Part shown: in pieces, positions 4,698-9,794 of the stretch
Numbering within the stretch: position 1 is the first letter of the stretch
How the letters are laid out: every line of letters starts with the position of its first letter
Source: Candidatus Pullichristensenella stercoripullorum
GTDB lineage: Bacteria > Bacillota > Clostridia > Christensenellales > Aristaeellaceae
Length of the DNA: 9,794 bases
Reading direction: 5' to 3'
NCBI GenBank assembly: GCA_018712885.1
Contig: DVGE01000048.1
Location: 1 to 9,794, forward strand
The notes under the pieces: model-generated
Seen by the model: only the letters and a program-made list of their open reading frames with translations
The model's database searches: none
What the model was told of the DNA's origin: nothing
Made by a program: the position numbers and the translations under genes

Positions 4698-5864
4698 ATG
4701 AAGCTCGATCAGGCATACTTTGACGCAGTCATCGACCGCGCGGGCACGGCCTGCGAAAAATGGGATGGCCGGCAGGAGGTGTTCGGCCGCGGGGACGTCA
4801 TCCCCCTCTGGGTGGCGGACATGGACTTTGCCTGCTCCCCGGCCATCGTCGAGGCGCTGAAGGCGCGCGCCGCCCACCCCATCTACGGCTATACGGACGA
4901 CGAGCCGGAAAACCGCCTGGCGGAGGTAAACTTCCTCAAGCGCCGCTTTGACCTGACGGTGGCGTCGGAGTGGATCCTTGCCAGCCCCAGCGTGGTGGAC
5001 AGCATGCTCTTTTCCCTGTACGCGCTGACCGCGCCGGGCGAGCGCGTGCTCATCCAGCCGCCGGTGTACGGCCCCTTCCGCGAGACCATCCTGCGCGCCG
5101 GCCGCGCCGTGGCCGAGAGCCCGCTGGTGGAGACCGGCGAGGGCTGGCGCATGGACTTTAGCTCCTTGGAATCCGCTTTCCGGGGCGGCATACGCTGCAT
5201 GTTCCTCTGCAACCCCCACAACCCCGTGGGCCGCGTGTGGACGCGCGATGAATTGGAAGCGCTGGCGGAATTGGCCAAAGCCTACAACGTGCGCGTCATC
5301 GCCGACGAGATCCACGCCGCCTTCGCCTTCGCGCCCCATGTGCACACGCCGGTGCTCTCGCTTTTGCCGGACGCGGTGATGCTCACCTCGGCCACCAAAG
5401 CCTTCAACATCGCCGGCCTGCGCCAGTCGTCCATCATCGTGGCGGACGAAAAAGCGCGCGAAGCGCTGAAAAAGGAGATGCACTCGGTCAACGCCGACCA
5501 CCCCAACCTCTTCGCCATGGTCGCCCAGCGCGCCGCCTACGAGGGCGGGGACGACTGGCTGGACGGCTGCGTCGACTATATCCGTGAGAACCGCGACATG
5601 GCCTACGCCTTCTTTGCAAAGCGTCTGCCGGAAGTGGGGCTGCACCCGCTGGAGGGCACGTATCTCATGTGGCTGGACATGCGCAAGACGGGCGTGGAGC
5701 ACGAAGCGCTCTTCCGCCGCCTCGTCGAGGTGGGCGGCGTGGGCCTCAACACCGGCCTGTTCTTCGGCGAGCAGGGCCGGGGCTTCTTCCGCCTCAACCT
5801 GGCCACGCAGCGCGCAAACGTGCAGGCGGGGCTGGAGGGCATCGAGCGCGCTCTGCGCTCCTGA
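4698..5864 (+). CDS. MalY/PatB-type PLP aminotransferase (cystathionine beta-lyase family)
   Basis: A 388-residue fold-type I PLP enzyme, full length. Family marks are PLWVADMDF (36-44) near the N-terminus, IYGYT (62-66), PPVYGPF with Y124 stacking on the cofactor, the CNPHNPVGR block (N172) , ADEIH (D203 binding the pyridine nitrogen), the Schiff-base lysine K234 in TSATKAFNIAGL, and FFRLNLA near the C-terminus carrying the carboxylate-binding Arg. WVADMDF and SATKAFNIAGL are typical of the MalY/PatB subgroup, which cleaves cystathionine or cysteine conjugates to pyruvate, ammonia and a thiol, and in E. coli MalY also modulates MalT. Which substrate is used here is unknown. ATG 4698 has GGAGGG 6 bases upstream; longer extensions would run through the promoter. 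A strong hairpin follows the stop. Confidence 0.92.
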   Translation: MKLDQAYFDAVIDRAGTACEKWDGRQEVFGRGDVIPLWVADMDFACSPAIVEALKARAAHPIYGYTDDEPENRLAEVNFLKRRFDLTVASEWILASPSVVDSMLFSLYALTAPGERVLIQPPVYGPFRETILRAGRAVAESPLVETGEGWRMDFSSLESAFRGGIRCMFLCNPHNPVGRVWTRDELEALAELAKAYNVRVIADEIHAAFAFAPHVHTPVLSLLPDAVMLTSATKAFNIAGLRQSSIIVADEKAREALKKEMHSVNADHPNLFAMVAQRAAYEGGDDWLDGCVDYIRENRDMAYAFFAKRLPEVGLHPLEGTYLMWLDMRKTGVEHEALFRRLVEVGGVGLNTGLFFGEQGRGFFRLNLATQRANVQAGLEGIERALRS

Positions 5865-5873
5865 CGCAAGTTT

Positions 5874-5903
5874 CCCGGGCGGGAAGGAGCTCTCCCGCCC
5901 GGG
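5874..5903 (+). terminator. Strong hairpin after malY without a U-tract
   Basis: Perfect 11-bp stem CCCGGGCGGGA (5874-5884) and TCCCGCCCGGG (5893-5903) around an 8-base loop, starting 10 bases after the stop. It is followed by CGTTCC on the plus strand and AAACTT on the minus strand, so it lacks a proper U-tract. It may give partial termination or stabilise the malY 3' end while allowing read-through into the exonuclease gene 28 bases away. Confidence 0.5.
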
Positions 5904-5916
5904 CGTTCCAAGACTT

Positions 5917-5922
5917 AGGAGG
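5917..5922 (+). promoter_or_regulatory. Ribosome binding site fixing a TTG start
   Basis: AGGAGG ends 8 bases before TTG 5931. The first in-frame ATG (5961) has no purine-rich site at a proper distance, so TTG is the start of the exonuclease gene. Confidence 0.75.
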
Positions 5923-5930
5923 CCAGACCC

Positions 5931-6521
5931 TTGTTCGGAAACAAGCACGAGAAAAAGCGCATGATCGCGCTCGACGCGGAACTGGACGGCATGCGCCCCA
6001 GCCGCATCATCCAACTTTCCTACCTCATCATCGACGGCCGCCGCATCCGGGGGAAGAACTTCTACTTTTCCGTGGACGCCATCAACCGCCACGCCCGCAA
6101 GGTGCACGGGCTGGGCGTGGGCCAGCTGCGCCGCCTCTCCGGGGGCGACCTGTTCGCCCACCACGCCGACGAGATCTACCGCGATTTTGCAAAGTGCGGC
6201 ATGGTCATCGGCCACGACGTGGCCGGCGACATGCGCTATTTGCGCGACGAATTTGCCCGCATCGGCGTGAAATTCCCCGACATCCCCCGCTTTTGCACGC
6301 TGCAACACTACACCAAAGAGGCCAACATCCCCCTCAAGCAGAACCCCAGCAAGTTAAAGCCCCCGCGCCTGGAAGAACTGATGAAGCACTTTGGCATCAC
6401 CCCGGAGCTGGTGACGCGCAAGTGCCGCAAGTGGTTCGGCGGCGGCGACCACTACCACGACGCCCGCTTCGACGCCGCCGCCGCCTATCTGTGCATGGTG
6501 GTCGGCGAGGAGATGGGCTGA
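5931..6521 (+). CDS. DEDDh-type 3'-5' exonuclease domain protein
   Basis: A 196-residue stand-alone exonuclease of the DnaQ/RNase T superfamily. Exo I is ALDAELDG with D15 and E17; Exo II is VIGHDVAGDMRYL with D100; Exo III is HYHDARFDAAAAY with H176 and D181, spacing HxxxxD, which makes it the DEDDh class. All acidic metal ligands and the general-base histidine are present, so it should be active on DNA or RNA 3' ends using two divalent metals; substrate cannot be told. There is no polymerase, helicase or BRCT domain, and no membrane segment or signal peptide. Two basic patches (KHEKKR at the N-terminus, KLKPPRLEELMK and RKCRK before Exo III) may bind nucleic acid. The start is a TTG served by AGGAGG. 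It sits 66 bases after malY and 91 bases before a WG-repeat gene; no functional link to either is evident. Confidence 0.85.
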   Translation: MFGNKHEKKRMIALDAELDGMRPSRIIQLSYLIIDGRRIRGKNFYFSVDAINRHARKVHGLGVGQLRRLSGGDLFAHHADEIYRDFAKCGMVIGHDVAGDMRYLRDEFARIGVKFPDIPRFCTLQHYTKEANIPLKQNPSKLKPPRLEELMKHFGITPELVTRKCRKWFGGGDHYHDARFDAAAAYLCMVVGEEMG

Positions 6522-6572
6522 GATTTAACGCGCCATATACGCCCCGCCAACATGCCCTTTGCGCGGGCGCTG

Positions 6573-6578
6573 TATGAT
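6573..6578 (+). promoter_or_regulatory. Candidate -10 for the first WG-repeat gene
   Basis: TATGAT preceded by TG, 35 bases before the start codon; the -35 position holds only a poor match. It would give a leader of about 28 bases. Weak evidence, included because no terminator or other promoter is visible between the exonuclease gene and this one. Confidence 0.3.
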
Positions 6579-6612
6579 AGGTTCGGAAGATCATCGACAG
6601 GAGGAGTCCCCC

Positions 6613-8112
6613 ATGAAAAAACTGTTGGTTTTGCTGCTGGCGCTGACGCTGTGCCTGCCGGCCTTTGCCGAGGGCGGCGCGGGCATCACCCTCGTCCCCG
6701 CGGGCAAATTCAGTCCCTACGCCGATTTTGAGGACGACTGCGCCCGCGTCATCGACACTGGCGACACCGGTCTGGAGGGCGTGTTCGACATCCAGGGCAA
6801 CGCCGTCATCCCCTGCGAATACGGCAGTATCAGCGACTACGGCGTTTGCAGCTACTACACCGTGCAGAACGAGAACGGCACCAACATGCTCGGCGCGCTC
6901 AACGCCGCGGGCGAACTGGTGGTTCCCATGGAGTACGGCGACATCGAATTCCTCTCCGAGAAGTGGGCCATGGCCGTGAAGCTCGAAGTGACCGACACCG
7001 AGCCCTACGACTACCAGGCGCTCTTCGGCGACGAGAACTACATCGTCACCGCCTGCGACTTCTACGACCTTGAAAGCGCCGCCATGATCGGCACGCTGAC
7101 CCGCGAGGACGTCAACAGCGCCGAGGCCTACGGCGACTATCTCTTCATCGAGGACCGCGACGGCGTGGTGACCATCTACGATGCCGCGCTGGCCGCCGTG
7201 GGCAACGCCGAATCCCTCTACGAAGCCTATGGCAGCAGCGACGAGGGCGTCGTCTCCCTGACCACGGGCGACGTGGTCGTGCCCGGCTACGGCTTCAGCT
7301 CCGACCTGGGCGCCGGCCGCCTGGCCGTCTACGATGAAAACTACGACGACGGCATCGCCGACCTGGAAGGCAATATGCTCGTGCCCTGCGGCGAGTACGA
7401 CTATATCTACGAATACGACCTGAACGGCTACGCCCGCGTGGAAAAGGACGGCAAGTACGGCCTGATCGACCTGAACGGCCAGCTCGTGGTGCCCTGCGAG
7501 TACGACAGCTTTGAGTCGCTCAACTACGGCGGCGACTACGTCTACGGCCTGAACGGTTACGCCTGCGTGGAGCAGGACGGCAAGTACGGCTACGTCTCGC
7601 TGGCCACCGGCGAGGTCACCTGCCCGGTCACCTACGCCTCCCCCACCATCATCGGCCTGAGCATGATCGTGCCGGACATCACCGGCGAGCTGTACATCAT
7701 CGCCGCCGACGGCACCGCCACCCCCACCGCCTACGCCGAGTTCTACGAGTATCCCTCCGGCGACGGCACGCTTTTGAAGGCCATGACCGCCGAGGAGATG
7801 TGGGGCATCGTCGACTGGCACGGCAACGTGGTGCTCGATTTCACCTTTGACTACGCCTCCGCCGTGCTCATCGCCCCGGACGCCACCGCGCTGCTGGTGG
7901 ACACCGACGAAGGCATGGCCGGCTACACCATCGAGGGCGGCCTCGCCGCCGCGCCGGTAAGCGCGGCCGAAGCGGCCGACGCGGAACCCGTTGCGGAGAC
8001 CGCCGCCGAGGAAGCTCCTGCCGCGGAGGAAGCGGCCGACGCGGCCGACGCGGAGCCTTCCGAGGCCGGCGAACAGCTGCTGACCGGCCTGCAGGAGCTG
8101 CTGGGGATGTAA
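6613..8112 (+). CDS. Secreted WG-repeat protein with Ala/Glu-rich tail (paralogue A)
   Basis: A 499-residue exported protein. A classical signal peptide (KK, then LLVLLLALTLCLPAFA) should be cut after residue 19; LTLC lacks the small residue needed for a lipobox. The mature part consists of degenerate WG (KWG-type) repeats: an N-terminal unit around 54-115 (GVFDIQGNAVIPCEY, GALNAAGELVVPMEY), the best units at 277-330 (EKDGKYGLIDLNGQLVVPCEY and EQDGKYGYVS) and a last one at about 396 (MWGIVDWHGN). In most repeats the Trp is Tyr or Phe. WG-repeat domains fold as beta-rich repeats and are thought to mediate binding; their partners are unknown. Residues 441-499 are a low-complexity acidic Ala/Glu/Pro tail (AEAADAEPVAET type) ending in an amphipathic LLTGLQELLGM. 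ATG 6613 has GGAGGAG 7 bases upstream. No sortase motif, anchor or transmembrane segment is seen, so it is probably released. Confidence 0.85.
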   Translation: MKKLLVLLLALTLCLPAFAEGGAGITLVPAGKFSPYADFEDDCARVIDTGDTGLEGVFDIQGNAVIPCEYGSISDYGVCSYYTVQNENGTNMLGALNAAGELVVPMEYGDIEFLSEKWAMAVKLEVTDTEPYDYQALFGDENYIVTACDFYDLESAAMIGTLTREDVNSAEAYGDYLFIEDRDGVVTIYDAALAAVGNAESLYEAYGSSDEGVVSLTTGDVVVPGYGFSSDLGAGRLAVYDENYDDGIADLEGNMLVPCGEYDYIYEYDLNGYARVEKDGKYGLIDLNGQLVVPCEYDSFESLNYGGDYVYGLNGYACVEQDGKYGYVSLATGEVTCPVTYASPTIIGLSMIVPDITGELYIIAADGTATPTAYAEFYEYPSGDGTLLKAMTAEEMWGIVDWHGNVVLDFTFDYASAVLIAPDATALLVDTDEGMAGYTIEGGLAAAPVSAAEAADAEPVAETAAEEAPAAEEAADAADAEPSEAGEQLLTGLQELLGM

Positions 8113-8133
8113 GCGGACAGATAAATAAGGACA

Positions 8134-8159
8134 GTGCGGGCGCGGCGACGCGCCCGCGC
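8134..8159 (+). other. Hairpin with GCGA tetraloop between the WG paralogues
   Basis: GCGGGCGCG (8136-8144), GCGA, CGCGCCCGC (8149-8157): perfect 9-bp stem, extendable by a G-U and a G-C pair, with a GNRA-type loop. Only a weak T-run follows (CTTTCTT), and the next ribosome binding site begins 9 bases later. It is likely a partial terminator or an RNA-stability hairpin setting the ratio of the two proteins. Confidence 0.5.
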
Positions 8160-8182
8160 GCTTTCTTGGGGAGGAAACGGCC

Positions 8183-9493
8183 ATGAAAAGGACGATCTGC
8201 GCGCTCATGGCGCTGGCGCTGTGCTGCGGCGCGGCGGCGGGGGAGATCGCCCTCGTCCCGGCGGGGTCGTTCAGCGACTACGCCTATTTCGAGGACGATT
8301 CCGCCTTCGTCATCGACGCGGACGGGGATTATCGGGAGGGGCTGTTCGACATCGAGGGCGGCCAGGTCATCCCCTGCGAATACGAAGCCCTCAGCGGTTA
8401 CGGCGTAACGGGCTACTACGTGGCGCAAAGGGAAGAGGGCCTCAACGTGCGCGGCGCGCTGGACGCGGCGGGCAACGAGGTGATCCCCTTCCAGTACGGC
8501 GACATACGCTTCCTCTCCGAGCGCTGGGCGCTGGGCGTGACGCTGGAGGAGACGAGCATCCGCCCCTGCGACTATGAGGACTACATAGACGGCAAGGACT
8601 ACAACGCCGTCTCCTACGACGTCTACGACATCGAGGGCGGCGGTTATGTGGGCTTTTTCTCCTATCAGTGCCAAGCCATCCGCGCCCATGGGGACTACCT
8701 CTACGCGCAGGACCGCGATGGGGATACCACCATCTACGACGAGACCCTGCGCGCCGTGCGCGGCGGCCTTGCCGACCCCTACGCATCCTTTGCCACGCTG
8801 GACGGCGGCGTGGTCGATCTGAGCACGGGCGAAACGCTGCTTTCCGGCTTCCTGTTCGGCGCGGAGCTGGGCGGCGGCCTGCTCTCGGTGACGGACGGCG
8901 AGGCTCTCGGCATCTGCGATACGTCCGGGCGCATGCTGACGGACTGCGTCTACGACCGCGTGTTCGCCGCCGACGCCAATGGAGACGTGCGCGTGGAGCG
9001 GGACGGGCAGTTCGGCCTTGTGGACAGCGCAGGCAGCGAAGTCGTGCCCTGCGGATACGACGCCATCGAGCGCCTTTCCTTCGGCGGCGAGTACGTCTAT
9101 CGCGTGCGCGGCTATGCCTGCGTGGAAAAGGACGGCGCGTACAACTACGTCCTTCCGGACGGGCAGCTTTCCTACCCGGTGTTTTACAAGGATGTGGACA
9201 TACTCGGCCTGAGCATGATCCTCACCGACATCTACGGCCAGAAGCACATACTGGCCGCCGACGGCGTGCGCACGCCGGTGGACTATGTCGAATTCGCTTC
9301 CTTCCCCGGCGGCGACGGCACGCTTTTGAAGGCGCGGGGCGCGGACGGGCTCTGGTACCTGATCGACTGGCACGGGAACCTGCTGCTCCCGGACGGCTAC
9401 CCCTACGCCGTCTCCCTGCTCATCGCCCCCGACGGCTCGGCGGTGCTGGCCGAAGGCGAGGACGGCAAGACGGGGTACATCGTAACGCGCTGA
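8183..9493 (+). CDS. Secreted WG-repeat protein (paralogue B)
   Basis: A 436-residue exported paralogue of the preceding protein. Signal peptide MKRTICALMALALCCGAAAG, cleavage expected around residue 19-20; LALCC does not form a lipobox. It aligns with paralogue A along its whole length, e.g. LVPAGSFSDYAYFEDD against LVPAGKFSPYADFEDD, VERDGQFGLVD at about 271-281 against VEKDGKYGLID, and LWYLIDWHGN at about 390 against MWGIVDWHGN, with roughly half the residues the same by eye. It stops at GYIVTR where A continues into the Ala/Glu tail, so it lacks the tail. The WG core is even more eroded, with FG, YN and WY in place of WG. GGGGAGGAAA lies 7 bases before the ATG. The gene is 70 bases after paralogue A, so the two probably share a transcript. 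Function unknown; same-strand tandem duplication is clear. Confidence 0.85.
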   Translation: MKRTICALMALALCCGAAAGEIALVPAGSFSDYAYFEDDSAFVIDADGDYREGLFDIEGGQVIPCEYEALSGYGVTGYYVAQREEGLNVRGALDAAGNEVIPFQYGDIRFLSERWALGVTLEETSIRPCDYEDYIDGKDYNAVSYDVYDIEGGGYVGFFSYQCQAIRAHGDYLYAQDRDGDTTIYDETLRAVRGGLADPYASFATLDGGVVDLSTGETLLSGFLFGAELGGGLLSVTDGEALGICDTSGRMLTDCVYDRVFAADANGDVRVERDGQFGLVDSAGSEVVPCGYDAIERLSFGGEYVYRVRGYACVEKDGAYNYVLPDGQLSYPVFYKDVDILGLSMILTDIYGQKHILAADGVRTPVDYVEFASFPGGDGTLLKARGADGLWYLIDWHGNLLLPDGYPYAVSLLIAPDGSAVLAEGEDGKTGYIVTR

Positions 9494-9794
9494 CCGCGCT
9501 GGAAAAGATCCAAAATCGGGAGCAGAACGCCCCGCGCCCGTGTCCAATGCTGTGCAAGCCCAAGAAACACGGGCAGTGAAACGGCCCCGCCTCTTGCGAA
9601 GCGGGGGCCGTTTCACTGTCAAAAAACCAAAGGAGAGCGCGAGAGGGCCGAAGCCCTTTCGCGCTCAGGATGTTGACAAAGTCAACAGACTGGCAGAGCG
9701 TTGAGAAAGCCCGCAAGCAAGGAAATTTTGCCAGCGGCAAAATTTGTCGCCGAAGGCGACTGGATTTGACGATCCCGAAGGGCTCGGCAAATCC
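9494..9794. other. Noncoding 3' region with a chain of hairpins, cut by the window edge
   Basis: No credible gene is seen in these 301 bases. From 9536 on there are seven successive inverted repeats: 9536-9543/9567-9574 (8 bp), 9574-9618 (15 bp or more), 9635-9648/9653-9666 (14 bp with one G-T), 9671-9677/9681-9687 (7 bp), 9723-9732/9736-9745 (10 bp), 9746-9751/9755-9760 (6 bp), and 9762-9768/9788-9794 (7 bp, with a further CCC-GAA-GGG hairpin inside). Three of them share a CCGAAG-type cap. This is either a structured RNA or an intergenic repeat element. Confidence 0.6.
9574..9618 (+). terminator. Long hairpin, probable terminator of the WG gene pair
   Basis: CAGTGAAACGGCCCC (9574-9588) pairs perfectly with GGGGCCGTTTCACTG (9604-9618), and a further GC/GC closes after one bulged G. 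The T-run lies inside the stem (GTTT), and the plus strand continues with TCAAAAAA, so it is not a classical terminator; termination is inferred from position, 80 bases after the last stop. Confidence 0.45.

Noticed and set aside
4566..6308. 580-codon open frame on the minus strand
   Set aside because: Antisense to malY and the exonuclease gene and running through the malY promoter; no motif.
6643..6660. Lipoprotein signal in the WG proteins
   Set aside because: The cysteines in LTLC and LALCC lack a Gly, Ala or Ser at the preceding position; both fit signal peptidase I cleavage after an AxA-type site better.
6397..8208. 603-codon open frame on the minus strand
   Set aside because: Antisense shadow of WG paralogue A with repetitive Gly/Val/His composition, and it crosses the end of the exonuclease gene.
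7868..9622. 584-codon open frame on the minus strand opposite the WG genes
   Set aside because: It spans two well-supported plus-strand genes and the gap between them, has His/Val/Ala/Arg-rich shadow composition, no ribosome binding site and no recognisable domain. Long antisense frames are expected in GC-rich coding DNA.
9420..9740. 106-codon minus-strand open frame in the 3' region
   Set aside because: It is made by translating the hairpin array and the end of paralogue B in antisense; no ribosome binding site or domain.

Overview
This window reads as a GC-rich chromosome segment from a spore-forming, low-branching Gram-positive bacterium (Bacillota, most likely a gut-type member of class Clostridia). 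The argument rests on the sporulation pair yabP-yabQ followed by divIC, strong AGGAGG-type ribosome binding sites before almost every gene, near-consensus sigma-A promoters, a sigma-E-like promoter before yabP, and a DUF1275 (YoaK), LysR, MalY and WG-repeat gene complement common in that group. Species cannot be told from the sequence.

Layout. At the left edge is the N-terminal end of a minus-strand MNT-type nucleotidyltransferase whose reading frame appears broken by a 2-base slip. Divergent from it runs the cell-division/sporulation unit yabP-yabQ-divIC (244-1239), closed by a terminator usable in both directions. From 1292 to 3624 lies a small metabolic module: a minus-strand aldo/keto reductase-cupin operon and a divergent LysR regulator, with overlapping promoters and two related palindromes between them. 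A bidirectional terminator (3624-3659) separates lysR from a convergent YoaK-family membrane protein gene, which has a consensus promoter.

The 342-base gap between yoaK and the divergent malY/patB-type aminotransferase gene (4356-4697) contains both promoters and, between them, a compact structured element. On the minus strand it looks like a small RNA: a hairpin with a very C-rich loop, then an intrinsic-terminator hairpin with a U-rich tail. On the plus strand the same loop is a G-quadruplex motif. After malY come a strong hairpin and a stand-alone DEDDh exonuclease gene with a TTG start.

The right third holds two tandem secreted paralogues with degenerate WG (KWG-type) repeats, about half identical by eye. 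Only the first has an Ala/Glu-rich C-terminal tail. Downstream of the second, 9536-9794 encodes no convincing protein and is almost wholly a chain of perfect or near-perfect hairpins, several capped by the same CCGAAG-type loop, running off the window edge.

The groups look like independent transcription units rather than one system. The most promising undescribed items are the candidate small RNA/G-quadruplex element at 4462-4547, the hairpin array at 9536-9794, and the duplicated WG-repeat exoprotein pair. No RNA genes of the tRNA or rRNA type, no CRISPR array and no transposase were seen.
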